Position numbers and translations under genes: made by a program. From NCBI GenBank assembly GCA_038133845.1, contig JAYPUA010000044.1:1-26564 (forward strand): 26,564 nucleotides of DNA, read 5' to 3'. The notes under the pieces were generated by a model. That model was not told where the DNA came from. It saw only the letters and a list, made by a program, of their open reading frames with translations, and made no database searches. The DNA comes from JAYPUA01 sp038133845. GTDB lineage: Bacteria > SAR324 > NAC60-12. Positions 6,456-14,899 of the stretch are shown here, piece after piece; position 1 is the stretch's first letter, and each line of letters opens with the position of its first letter.

Positions 6456-8741
6456 ATGACCGACCCTCTGCCCTCTGAATCCACCTTGGCTGACGCTCTT
6501 TCTGCGGAAGAGGCCTCCGGCAGAATCGTTGAGGTGGCCCTCAATCTCCCGCTTCTCAAGCAGTTTGACTACCGCTGGCCCGGCGGCTGGCCTGAGCCGC
6601 ATCCGGGGCTGCATGTGCTGGTGCCCTTTGGAAATCGCAAACTCGGTGCAGTGGTCACCGAAGTCAAGGTCCACTCCACTCTCGCCAACCTCCGCGACGT
6701 GGAGCAGGTCCTCGGCGAGGACCCGGTGTTCCCGGAGGAGATCCTGAGTTTTACCCGCTGGGTTGCCGAGTACTACCTGTGCAGCTGGGGAGAGGCCCTG
6801 GCCGCAGCGATTCCAGGAGGTCTGGGGGTGACCGGAGAGAGCCTGCACAAGCGTGGAGCCAAGCCCAAGTACGAGCGCTGGGTGATCCGCAGCAAGGAAA
6901 ACACGGCCCCTCCTCCGGTCACCGGACGGCGTCGGACCAAGAAGGACCGCATCCGGGAGTTGCTGGAGTTGCACCCCGAGATCTCCTGGAAAGAGGTCCA
7001 GATCCGCATCAACGCCCCTGCAGAGGCACTGAGGGCGCTGGAGGCCGAAGGGCAGGTCCGCATTGAGGAGCGGCGAGTCTTCCGGCGCTTTCTGGCCGGC
7101 GGCCTCCCGGAGCCCGAGCCGTTCCTGACACTCAACGCCGAACAGCAGCAGGCTTTTGAGCAGGTCCGGGAAGCCTTGCAAGAGCAGGCCTACGCGGCCT
7201 TTCTGCTTGAAGGCGTCACAGGCTCCGGGAAGACCGAGGTGTACCTGCATGCCGTCCGAGAGGCGCAGACTCGGGGCAAGACCAGCCTGGTGCTGGTTCC
7301 GGAGATCGCGCTCACGCCCCAACTGGTCAATCGCTTTCGGGCCCGTTTTGGAGACGAGGTGGCGGTGCTGCACAGCGGGATGGACGACGGGGAGCGGTTC
7401 GATGAGTGGTCACGCCTGCGGGGCGGGTCGGCTTCGATTGTGGTCGGAGCCCGGAGCGCAGTCTTTGCGCCACTGGAGCGCCTGGGGCTGGTGATTGTGG
7501 ATGAGGAGCATGACAGCTCCTACAAGCAGGGAGAGGCTCCGCGCTATCACGGACGCGACGTGGCGGTGTATCGTGCGTGGAAGGGCGGCGCGGTGGTGAT
7601 TCTCGGCTCGGCGACCCCTTCGCTGGAGTCGGTTGAGAATGTGCAGTCCGGGAAGTACCGGGCGCTTCAGCTCCAGGGACGCGTTCACTCCGCCACCTTG
7701 CCCGAGGTCCGGATCCTGGACCTTCGTGGGGCGAAGCGTCAGGGCGGGAGCGCGTTCTTCACCCGTGAGCTGGTGGAGGCCATGCGGACTCGGCTGCTGC
7801 GTGGAGAGCAGGGAATCATCTTCCTCAACCGCCGAGGCTATGCTCCGCTGCTGCTCTGCGAGGTCTGCAAGGAGTCTCTGACCTGCCCAAACTGCAGCCT
7901 GAGCCTGGTGCTGCACCAGGCGGCACGGCAGGTGCGCTGCCACCAGTGTGATCACACTGCGAGCGTGCCCTCGCGGTGCGGACACTGCGGGTCCGTGGAC
8001 TCGCTCAAGCTGGTTGGCGTGGGCACCGAACAGGTCGAGGCCGAGTTGCAGAAGATCTTCCCGCAGGCCCGGGTTCTGCGCATGGACCGTGACGCTCTGC
8101 ATGGGAAGCACGCGCTCTCCAAGATGCAAGAGGCGGTTCGGGCCGGAGAGGTCGACCTGCTGGTGGGAACGCAGCTGGTGACCAAGGGTCACGACTTCCC
8201 CAACGTCACTCTGGTCGGGGTGCTGCTGGCGGATCTGGGGCTCAACCTCCCGGACTTTCGGGCCAGTGAGCGGACGTTCCAGCTGCTCACCCAGGTTGCC
8301 GGACGTGCCGGACGCGCCGAGAAGCCCGGAGAGGTGCTGGTGCAGACCTACAATCCGCAGCATCACAGCCTGATCCACGCCCAGGAGCACGACACCCTCG
8401 GGTTCCGCAAGCGCGAGTTGCCCCAGCGCCAGCTGCTCCGCCTGCCGCCCTACTTCCACCTGGGACTGGTCGTCTGCTCAAGCCCGGAGGAGCTGCGTGC
8501 CGCAGAGTTGGCCACCGCCTGTGCGCAGCTCCTGCAGCCGTTCTCCAACGCTCTGGTGATTCTGGGTCCCCTGGAGGCCCCCCTGAAGAAGCTCCGCAAC
8601 CGCTTCCGTTGGCAGGTTCTGATCAAGGCGGAAGAGACCGCCCGGCTGCGTCAGGCCCTACGGCACATCCAGCAGCACGCCCCCCGGATTCAGCGCAACG
8701 AGCTGCTGCAGATTGACATGGATCCGCAAGACCTGCTGTGA
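6456..8741 (+). CDS. priA: replication restart primosomal helicase PriA
   Basis: PriA recognises stalled or D-loop forks, unwinds DNA 3' to 5' and reloads the replicative helicase. The 761-aa frame from ATG 6456 is close to the usual 730-760 aa. An upstream in-frame extension reads through a family-B repeat and is not credible. The N-terminal 3'-DNA-binding domain is seen in RIVEVALNLPLLKQFDY...LVPFGNRKLGAVV. Helicase motifs follow: Walker A GVTGSGKTE (about 253-261), DEEH (349-352) and GSATPS. A CxxC-rich zinc-binding insert lies in the middle of the C-terminal helicase lobe (CEVC, CPNC, CHQC, CGHC), then VGTQLVTKGHDFPNV and QVAGRAGR. All catalytic parts are intact. Transcription may continue into the MFS gene 125 bases downstream, but that link is weak. 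Confidence 0.96.
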   Translation: MTDPLPSESTLADALSAEEASGRIVEVALNLPLLKQFDYRWPGGWPEPHPGLHVLVPFGNRKLGAVVTEVKVHSTLANLRDVEQVLGEDPVFPEEILSFTRWVAEYYLCSWGEALAAAIPGGLGVTGESLHKRGAKPKYERWVIRSKENTAPPPVTGRRRTKKDRIRELLELHPEISWKEVQIRINAPAEALRALEAEGQVRIEERRVFRRFLAGGLPEPEPFLTLNAEQQQAFEQVREALQEQAYAAFLLEGVTGSGKTEVYLHAVREAQTRGKTSLVLVPEIALTPQLVNRFRARFGDEVAVLHSGMDDGERFDEWSRLRGGSASIVVGARSAVFAPLERLGLVIVDEEHDSSYKQGEAPRYHGRDVAVYRAWKGGAVVILGSATPSLESVENVQSGKYRALQLQGRVHSATLPEVRILDLRGAKRQGGSAFFTRELVEAMRTRLLRGEQGIIFLNRRGYAPLLLCEVCKESLTCPNCSLSLVLHQAARQVRCHQCDHTASVPSRCGHCGSVDSLKLVGVGTEQVEAELQKIFPQARVLRMDRDALHGKHALSKMQEAVRAGEVDLLVGTQLVTKGHDFPNVTLVGVLLADLGLNLPDFRASERTFQLLTQVAGRAGRAEKPGEVLVQTYNPQHHSLIHAQEHDTLGFRKRELPQRQLLRLPPYFHLGLVVCSSPEELRAAELATACAQLLQPFSNALVILGPLEAPLKKLRNRFRWQVLIKAEETARLRQALRHIQQHAPRIQRNELLQIDMDPQDLL

Positions 8742-8866
8742 TTGTCCGGAACCACGCAGGCCTTCTGGACCGCATCGCCGCGTCTGAAATCCACGCATTC
8801 TCCGGGACCATTCCCTCAACTTCACCCGGACCTTCCGGGAAGGTGCTCTGCCCCAACTGAAACCGT

Positions 8867-10216
8867 ATGCTCCGCTCCCTCCGCCTCCTCAAGGCACCTC
8901 GCTTCCCGTTTGACCCTGCCCGGGCTCCGTTCTTCTATGGCTGGTGGATCCTGATCGCCACCACGGTCGGCATCCTGGGAAGCATCCCGGGACAGACGAT
9001 GGGGGTGGGTGTCTTCACGGAGTACCTGATCCTGGAGACCGGGCTGGATCGGCTGGAGGTCAGCGTGGCCTACATGGCCGGAACGATCGCCAGCAGCCTG
9101 CTGATTCCGTACGGAGGCATCCTGCTGGACCGCTGGGGGGCACGCCCGATGATTGTGCTGGCCGGGGTCGGTCTGGCAAGCGCCCTGCTGCTGTTGCGAG
9201 TCACTCCGGAGGTGCTCTCCGGGCTGTGGAGCGCCTGGCCGCAGGTGCCCCGGGCCTGGGTCAGCCTCTTGCTGCTCTCCGGGGTCTTCCTCCTGCTGCG
9301 ACAGTTTGGCCAAGGGCTGATGACAATGGTCAGCCGTACCGTGCTTTCCAAGTGGTTTGACCGACGTCGCGGGCTGGCCACCGGCTTCAGCGGGGTGATG
9401 GTCTCCTTCGGCTTCTCGGTGGCGCCGCTGGTGCTCAACGCCCTCATTCAGCGCTCCGGACACTCGGCAACCATCTTGTGGCTTGCGCTGGTCTGCGGGC
9501 TGGGGATTGCGTTCTGGGGCTGGCTCTTCTTCCGCGACCAGCCTGAGGACTGCGGGTTGCGCATGGATGGCGTCTCCGAGGAGCAGGCCTCCTCCTTGCC
9601 CCGCTCCGGGCACACTGCGACCGAAGAGGTCCCGCTGGAGGTGGTCCGCCGGAGCTACACCTTCTGGATCTTCACGCTGGGGATGTCCTCCTCGGCCCTG
9701 ATTGTCACCGGATTCACCTTCCACGTGGCCTCTATCGGCCAGACTGCCGGGCTCGAGGTCCAGGAGGTCTACGCGGTGTTCCTGCCCATCTCGGTGATCA
9801 GCGTGGTGAGCAACTTCACCTCCGGGTGGCTCAGCGACCGGATCCCGCTCAAGTACCTCCTGATGGTCCTGGTGCTGGCGCTGGGGGTCGGCAGTCTGGG
9901 GATGCTCAGCCTGGACACGGAGTGGGGGCGTCTGATGCTGATTGCCGGATACGGCGTGCAGGGTGGGGTCTGGGCCTGCCTCTCGGTGGTGGCCTGGCCC
10001 AGGTTCTATGGGCGCAAGCATCTGGGAGCGATCTCCGGACTGTTCATGGGGGTGATGGTTTTCTCCAGCGCCATCGGCCCGGCGCTCTTCGGGCTCTCGG
10101 AGAGATGGATGGGAGACTACAGCGGCTCTGCCTGGGGAGCGGTGGTGCTCAACCTGCTGCTCTTCGCCGGAGCCTTTGGGGCCAAGCGCATGCTCCCTCC
10201 TCCCGGAGCGCGCTGA
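8867..10216 (+). CDS. MFS transporter
   Basis: This is a 449-aa polytopic inner-membrane protein with about 12 hydrophobic helices. The MFS signature loop GGILLDRWGARPM (G-x-L-x-D-R-x-G-x-R) sits between helices 2 and 3, and its echo SGWLSDRIPLKYLL lies between helices 8 and 9, so both six-helix bundles are intact. The opening FFYGWWIL followed by a glycine/proline-rich first helix is typical of the monocarboxylate or oxalate:formate-type MFS branch, but the substrate cannot be inferred. It stands alone between priA and pyrG; no adjacent catabolic gene suggests a cargo. The ATG follows CAACTGAAACCGT, which has no obvious Shine-Dalgarno sequence. Confidence 0.9.
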   Translation: MLRSLRLLKAPRFPFDPARAPFFYGWWILIATTVGILGSIPGQTMGVGVFTEYLILETGLDRLEVSVAYMAGTIASSLLIPYGGILLDRWGARPMIVLAGVGLASALLLLRVTPEVLSGLWSAWPQVPRAWVSLLLLSGVFLLLRQFGQGLMTMVSRTVLSKWFDRRRGLATGFSGVMVSFGFSVAPLVLNALIQRSGHSATILWLALVCGLGIAFWGWLFFRDQPEDCGLRMDGVSEEQASSLPRSGHTATEEVPLEVVRRSYTFWIFTLGMSSSALIVTGFTFHVASIGQTAGLEVQEVYAVFLPISVISVVSNFTSGWLSDRIPLKYLLMVLVLALGVGSLGMLSLDTEWGRLMLIAGYGVQGGVWACLSVVAWPRFYGRKHLGAISGLFMGVMVFSSAIGPALFGLSERWMGDYSGSAWGAVVLNLLLFAGAFGAKRMLPPPGAR

Positions 10217-10250
10217 GGCCAGGTTCCGGGCCGCTTCCCCGTCTTTCGTC

Positions 10251-10279
10251 TTGAGAAAGCCGGAAGCCCCTCTTATTCT
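10251..10279 (+). promoter_or_regulatory. sigma70-type promoter of the pyrG operon
   Basis: TTGAGA (10251-10256, five of six consensus) and TATTCT (10274-10279, four of six) are separated by exactly 17 bases. They lie 47 bases before the pyrG ATG in a gap that is less GC-rich than its surroundings. Transcription would start near 10286 and give a roughly 40-base leader. Confidence 0.5.
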
Positions 10280-10325
10280 TTGACACTTTTGAATCATCTG
10301 CGCTTTTCCCTTCTGACAGCCGTTC

Positions 10326-11930
10326 ATGCAAACCAAATTCATCTTCATCACGGGTGGGGTCGTCTCCGGCCTGGGCAAAGGAATCACTGCCGCCTCAATT
10401 GGGGCGCTGCTGGAGGCACGAGGCCTGAACGTGAGCCTGATGAAGCTGGACCCCTACATCAACGTGGACGCGGGAACGATGAACCCGTTTCAGCATGGAG
10501 AGGTCTTTGTCACCCAGGACGGCGCCGAGACCGACCTGGACATCGGGCACTACGAGCGCTACACCAGCGCGAAGCTGACCCGCAAGCACAACCGGACCAC
10601 CGGTCAGATCTATGATGCGATCCTCCGCAAGGAGCGTGCAGGAGAGTACCTGGGGGCGACCGTTCAGGTGGTTCCGCATGTGATCGATGAGATCAAGCAA
10701 GGGATCCTGGAGGCAGCTCAGGGCGCAGACCTGTGCCTCGTGGAGATCGGTGGCACGGTGGGAGACATCGAGTCCCTCCCCTTCCTGGAGGCCATCCGCC
10801 AGTTTCGGCACGATCAGGGACGTGACAACACCATCTTTGTGCACCTCACGCTGATCGTGAACACCACCGAGATGAAGACCAAGCCCACCCAGCACAGCGT
10901 CGGCAAGCTCCGGGAAATCGGGATTCAGCCGGAGATCCTGATCTGTCGCACCGCGGAGCCCATTCCGGAGAAGCTCAAGGCCAAGATCGCGCTGTTCACC
11001 AACGTCGAGGAGGACGCAGTCTTTGATGGACTCGACGTGGACTCGGTGTACGAGGTGCCTCTGATGTTCCACCGGCAGCGTCTGGACGACAAGGTGATCG
11101 AGTATCTGCGCATGTGGACCCGGCGTCCGAAGCTGCAGCCCTGGGTAGACGTGGTGGAGACCTACAAGAACCCGAGAGGGGCCGTGAATCTGGCCTTTGT
11201 CGGCAAATATGTCAACCAGCGGGACTCCTACGAGAGCCTCAACGAGGCCTTGGTGCATGGAGGTCTGGCGAACCAACTGCAGGTCAACCTGCGCTATGTC
11301 AACTCGGAGGAGTTGAGCGAGGACAACCTGAGCGAACACCTCAAGCAGGTGGACGGCATTCTGGTCGCCCCGGGGTTTGGGGAGCGTGGGATTGAAGGCA
11401 AGATCGCCGCGGTGCGCTATGCCCGGGAGAACCGCATCCCCTTCCTGGGCATCTGTCTGGGGATGCAGATGGCAATCATCGAGTTTGCCCGCAACGTGGC
11501 CGGCCTGCCCGAGGCATACACTGGCGAGATCCGTCCCGGACATCCGCAGAACGTGATCGACCTCATGCCGGAGCAAGAAGGCATGGAAGCGACGGGAGGG
11601 ACCATGCGCCTCGGGGCGTACCCCACGCAGTTGCAGTCCGGAAGCCTGATCTCCCAGGTTTACGGGACGCTGGAGATCGAGGAACGACACCGGCACCGCT
11701 ACGAGGTGATGGAGGCGTTTGTCCCCCAACTGGAAGCTGCCGGGCTGCGGGTCTCCGGGCGTCACCCGGAGCGGCATCTGGTGGAGACCATCGAACTCCC
11801 CGACCACCCCTGGTTCATCGCGTGCCAATACCACCCGGAGTTGCAGTCCAAGCCCCTGCGGCCGCATCCGCTGTTCTCTGCCTTTGTCAAGGCCGCGGAG
11901 CAATACCGCAACCCCACCCCTGAATCGTGA
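10326..11930 (+). CDS. pyrG: CTP synthase
   Basis: CTP synthase aminates UTP to CTP with ATP and glutamine. The 534-aa protein has the standard length and layout. The amidoligase domain begins FIFITGGVVSGLGKGITAAS (P-loop, about residues 5-24) and contains KLDPYINVDAGTMNPFQHGEVFV and GGTVGDIES. A class I glutamine amidotransferase domain follows with the nucleophile cysteine in FLGICLGMQ (C377) and the His/Glu pair in YHPE (H503, E505). It is the first gene of a tight operon with an LptA-like protein, an FKBP, receiver-LpxC and nusB; its TGA overlaps the next ATG. CTP feeds phospholipid and CMP-Kdo synthesis, so co-expression with LPS genes is sensible. A promoter candidate lies just upstream. 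Confidence 0.98.
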   Translation: MQTKFIFITGGVVSGLGKGITAASIGALLEARGLNVSLMKLDPYINVDAGTMNPFQHGEVFVTQDGAETDLDIGHYERYTSAKLTRKHNRTTGQIYDAILRKERAGEYLGATVQVVPHVIDEIKQGILEAAQGADLCLVEIGGTVGDIESLPFLEAIRQFRHDQGRDNTIFVHLTLIVNTTEMKTKPTQHSVGKLREIGIQPEILICRTAEPIPEKLKAKIALFTNVEEDAVFDGLDVDSVYEVPLMFHRQRLDDKVIEYLRMWTRRPKLQPWVDVVETYKNPRGAVNLAFVGKYVNQRDSYESLNEALVHGGLANQLQVNLRYVNSEELSEDNLSEHLKQVDGILVAPGFGERGIEGKIAAVRYARENRIPFLGICLGMQMAIIEFARNVAGLPEAYTGEIRPGHPQNVIDLMPEQEGMEATGGTMRLGAYPTQLQSGSLISQVYGTLEIEERHRHRYEVMEAFVPQLEAAGLRVSGRHPERHLVETIELPDHPWFIACQYHPELQSKPLRPHPLFSAFVKAAEQYRNPTPES

Positions 11931-13090
11931 TGATGGGCGCCCGTCGAATCCTCTGTGCCGTGCTCCTCTGGAGCCTGATCGGAATGCTCCCGGAGTCGCT
12001 CTCTGCTCAGCAGAAACTGGCGGTGGAGGTCTTCCGGATCACACAGAACTCCCTGGAGCACCTCAAGCGCGAGGGGCTCCCGGACTCGGTACTGGTCAAC
12101 CTTGCCACCCTCTTGGGGCAAGAGTATGCGTCCGAGGAGCTGTTCCGCGAGATCCTCTTGCAATTGCCGGTTCCTCCCGAGGAGGAAGACCTGGAGCTGG
12201 TCTTCCGCTACTCCGGACAGGAGCGGTTGAAGATTGAATCCGAGGAGTTCCTGAGCAACCTCACGGACGGGGAGGCCATCTTCCGAGGGAATGTGCGAGG
12301 ACGGGTCACCCGGGAGAATCTGGAGTTCGGGATGGCCAAGCTCCGGATGTTGCGTCAGGAGGGGCTGGAGCGTCTGATCGGAGAGGGCGGCGTGCGCTTT
12401 CGTCAGTGGGACCGCGTGGGGCGCATGGACTACGTTACCTACGAGCGCGCCCGGGAGACCGAGGTCACCCCGGAGGTTCGGACCGCACGCATGGAGGGCA
12501 ACGTCCTGCTGGAAGCCGAACAGGGGCGCCTGAGCGCTCACCTGATCTCGGCAGATCTGACCCGGCAGCACGCCGTGATCGAGGGACAGAGCGCTGCCCA
12601 GAAGCGTCTGCGTCTCGACATGCAGCTTCACCTGCTGGACACCACGGCAGAATCTGCAACGCAAGCGACTCCCCGGACGCTGAGCCTGCAGGCCTATCGC
12701 GCGGAGTTGGATGCCGAGCGCGGGCAGGCGATCCTGGAAGGCGATGTTGAGATGGAGCGCCTCCCGGAAGGCGTCTACGTGCGCAGCGGACGCATTGAAA
12801 TTCGACTCAACGCGCAGCAACAGATCACCTCGGCGAAGGCGGAGCGCGGAGTTTGCATTGAACAACCCGGACGGTTGGCCCGGGCCGGGATCGCCTACTT
12901 CGACGACGTGGCTCAGACCATCCGCCTCGAACAGGACGCCGAGGTGTATTCCGGAAACTACATCCTCAAGGGGAACTCGATCTCACTGTTTCTGGATGTC
13001 AACCGGGGCGTGGCTCAAGGAGATGAGACTTCACCCATCGAGGTGACCATCGCCATGGAAAACCAACCCCAACCCTTTCAGTGTCGATGA
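11930..13090 (+). CDS. LptA/OstA-type periplasmic LPS transport protein
   Basis: This 386-aa exported protein has a signal peptide (RRILCAVLLWSLIGML...SLSA, probable cleavage after about residue 25) and then repetitive beta-strand sequence. The best match to the LptA/OstA jellyroll is residues about 225-365 (YRAELDAERGQAILEGDVEMERL, then YILKGNSISLFLD). An earlier region (RLKIESEEFLSNLTDGEAIFRGNVRG to MEGNVLLEAEQGRLSAHLISADL) repeats the same pattern, so it appears to hold two OstA modules. E. coli LptA is only about 185 aa. It probably forms part of the periplasmic bridge carrying LPS to the outer membrane. The ATG overlaps the pyrG stop (ATGA); a GTG one codon upstream is possible. The end overlaps the FKBP start, again as ATGA. 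Confidence 0.8.
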   Translation: MMGARRILCAVLLWSLIGMLPESLSAQQKLAVEVFRITQNSLEHLKREGLPDSVLVNLATLLGQEYASEELFREILLQLPVPPEEEDLELVFRYSGQERLKIESEEFLSNLTDGEAIFRGNVRGRVTRENLEFGMAKLRMLRQEGLERLIGEGGVRFRQWDRVGRMDYVTYERARETEVTPEVRTARMEGNVLLEAEQGRLSAHLISADLTRQHAVIEGQSAAQKRLRLDMQLHLLDTTAESATQATPRTLSLQAYRAELDAERGQAILEGDVEMERLPEGVYVRSGRIEIRLNAQQQITSAKAERGVCIEQPGRLARAGIAYFDDVAQTIRLEQDAEVYSGNYILKGNSISLFLDVNRGVAQGDETSPIEVTIAMENQPQPFQCR

Positions 13091-13566
13091 AGGTTGCCAA
13101 CGCATCAGCCAACGCGGCAGGACAGAAGAAGGAGATGCACCCGCGCCCCAAGCTGGCGCTGGACTCGGTCTTCAAGAAGACCCGGACCGGTCTGGAGTTC
13201 TACCAGGAACGCCCGGGAGACGGCCCCAAGATCGAGGAGGGAGCCAAGGTCAAGGTCCACTACGAGGGGTGGCTGGCCGAAGACTACAAGCTCTTCGACA
13301 GCAGCCGCAAGAAGCGCAAGCCCTTTGAGTTCGAGTTTGGCAGAGGGGACGTGATTGCCGGATGGGAAGAGGCGTTGAAGGACATCCGCGAGGGCACCAA
13401 GCTGCAGATCAAGATCCCGGCCAAGCTGGCCTATGGAGCCCAGGGAATCCCGCAACTGGACATTCCTCCGAATGCCGACCTGATCTTCAAGGTCGAGGTG
13501 CTCAAGGTTGAGCAGCCCGAGACCGCGGAAGACCGCAGGTCGTCCGGATTCTCCCGCATTGCCTGA
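13087..13566 (+). CDS. FKBP-type peptidyl-prolyl cis-trans isomerase
   Basis: The 159-aa protein consists of a single FKBP domain after a lysine-rich N-terminal tail of about 40 residues. Typical FKBP segments are GAKVKVHYEGWL, LFDSS, FEFEFGRGDVIAGWEEALKDIREG and IPAKLAYG followed by IPPNADLIFKVEVLKV. Most active-site aromatic positions (Y in VHY, F in LFDSS, V-I-x-G-W) are conserved, so it is likely an active prolyl isomerase. No signal peptide is evident, so it is likely cytoplasmic. The start chosen is ATG 13087, which overlaps the stop of the LptA-like gene as ATGA. The next gene starts 7 bases after the TGA. Its position between LPS genes may mean it helps fold an envelope-pathway protein, but that is inference only. 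Confidence 0.92.
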   Translation: MKVANASANAAGQKKEMHPRPKLALDSVFKKTRTGLEFYQERPGDGPKIEEGAKVKVHYEGWLAEDYKLFDSSRKKRKPFEFEFGRGDVIAGWEEALKDIREGTKLQIKIPAKLAYGAQGIPQLDIPPNADLIFKVEVLKVEQPETAEDRRSSGFSRIA

Positions 13567-13573
13567 AAACTCA

Positions 13574-14896
13574 ATGAACTCCACTCCCCCACTGATTTGC
13601 ATCGTTGATGATGAGTCCGGCATCCGAGAGACGCTGGAAGGCATCCTGAACGATGAGGGCTACCTCACGCGCTCCTTCCCCAACGCCAGCAGCTTCCTGG
13701 AGGCGCTCTTGGAGCTGAACCCGTCCCTGGTCCTGCTGGACATCTGGCTTCCGGGAATGGACGGCCTGGCGGTGCTGACGCAGCTGCGCGGACGTCATCC
13801 GGACCTGCCGGTTGTGATGATGAGTGGTCATGCCGGGATCGAGTCGGCCGTCAACGCCATCAAGCTTGGAGCGTCCGATTTCCTGGAGAAGCCGCTGCAC
13901 CTTGAAGTCTTGCTGGACAAGGTCTCCGGGCTGGCACACGGGCTTCCGCGCCAGGACCGCAACCTGCCCTCGGACACGCGGCTGGAGATTGCCAAATACG
14001 ACACCGACCTCCCTCCGGGTTCGGCAGAGATCGTGGAGTCGGGACGCCGCCAGCGCACCCTGAAGAGCAACGTGGTCCTCAACGGCACCGGGCTGCTCAG
14101 CGGACGCAACACCGGCTTGATCCTCAGTCCGCTCGATGCGAACTCCGGGGTCGTCTTTCAGGCCTTGGACGGCACCAGCATCCCCGGACACATCACCTCG
14201 CTGGAAGGCTTCGCGCAGTCGACCGCATCCCAGACCTTCACCGCCAACTCCACGGTCCTTACCCACGGCAGCCGCCGCATCCGGACGGTGGAGCACCTGA
14301 TGGCCTCGCTCTTCATGGCCGGACTGACCAATGTGCTGGTCAAGGCCGATGAAGAGGTCCCCAACGTGGACGGCTCGGCGATCGACTTCACACGACTCAT
14401 TGAGGAGGTCGGCGTGGAGGAGCAGGACGCGCCCCGCCGGGAAGTGGTGGTCCACAAACGCATTCAGGTCGGCACCGAATCTCCAAACGAGAAGCACCTG
14501 TTTGTCGAGCCTTACGACGGGTTTGAGGTGCACATGCGTGTGGATTATCCGGCCCCGATCCTCGAGCAGCAGCTCGTCTTCAATGAGAATCAGCAGGACT
14601 TTGCCGAAGAGATCGCCCCCGCCCGATCCTTCAACACCTTCGAGAACATCGACATGGCGCAGAAACTCGGGAAGGTCGGCAGCGGCTACCTCAACTCCCA
14701 CATCATCCTGCACGAGGGCAAGGTCATCAACACCGAGCTTCGCTATCCGGATGAGTTTGTCCGTCACAAGATCCTCGACCTGATCGGAGACCTCTACCTC
14801 ATCGGCTTCCCGGTGCGGGGACGATTTACCGCCAACATGACCTCCCATGGCTACAACCAGGCTTTGGTGCAGAAAATCCATCACGCCCTGAGCTAG
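13574..14896 (+). CDS. lpxC: response-regulator receiver / LpxC fusion (UDP-3-O-acyl-GlcNAc deacetylase)
   Basis: One uninterrupted 440-aa frame joins two complete domains. Residues 6-120 form a CheY-like receiver closest to NtrX/NtrC: acidic pair D12-D13, phospho-acceptor D56 in LVLLDIWLPGMDG, switch S84 in VVMMSGH and K106 in DFLEKP. After a linker of about 40 residues, residues 161-440 are LpxC, the zinc enzyme that commits UDP-acyl-GlcNAc to lipid A. TVEHL supplies E240/H241; FVRHKILDLIGDL supplies H398, D402 and D406; H425 follows in TSHGYN. Spacings 398/402/406/425 equal those of E. coli H238/D242/D246/H265. LpxC normally has no receiver. ATG 13574 is chosen because it follows the FKBP stop; a longer in-frame start would overlap that gene. 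nusB starts 3 bases after the stop. Phosphorylation control of deacetylase activity is inferred. Confidence 0.95.
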   Translation: MNSTPPLICIVDDESGIRETLEGILNDEGYLTRSFPNASSFLEALLELNPSLVLLDIWLPGMDGLAVLTQLRGRHPDLPVVMMSGHAGIESAVNAIKLGASDFLEKPLHLEVLLDKVSGLAHGLPRQDRNLPSDTRLEIAKYDTDLPPGSAEIVESGRRQRTLKSNVVLNGTGLLSGRNTGLILSPLDANSGVVFQALDGTSIPGHITSLEGFAQSTASQTFTANSTVLTHGSRRIRTVEHLMASLFMAGLTNVLVKADEEVPNVDGSAIDFTRLIEEVGVEEQDAPRREVVVHKRIQVGTESPNEKHLFVEPYDGFEVHMRVDYPAPILEQQLVFNENQQDFAEEIAPARSFNTFENIDMAQKLGKVGSGYLNSHIILHEGKVINTELRYPDEFVRHKILDLIGDLYLIGFPVRGRFTANMTSHGYNQALVQKIHHALS

Positions 14897-14899
14897 AAC

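Noticed and set aside
8800..8845. Small hairpin (CCCGGA/TCCGGG near 8826-8840) as a terminator of priA
   Set aside because: The stem is only six base pairs with a three-base loop and no T-run follows.
8822..10387. 521-codon minus-strand frame over the MFS gene
   Set aside because: Its composition (Q, H, P, E, R rich) is typical of the antisense of a membrane protein; no motif.
10395..11903. 502-codon open frame antisense to pyrG
   Set aside because: pyrG is certain on the other strand; long mirror frames are expected in GC-rich coding DNA, and the product shows no domain.
13508..13573. Longer start for receiver-lpxC inside the FKBP gene
   Set aside because: The extra 22 residues are the +1-frame shadow of the FKBP C-terminus; ATG 13574 follows the FKBP stop and directly precedes the receiver.
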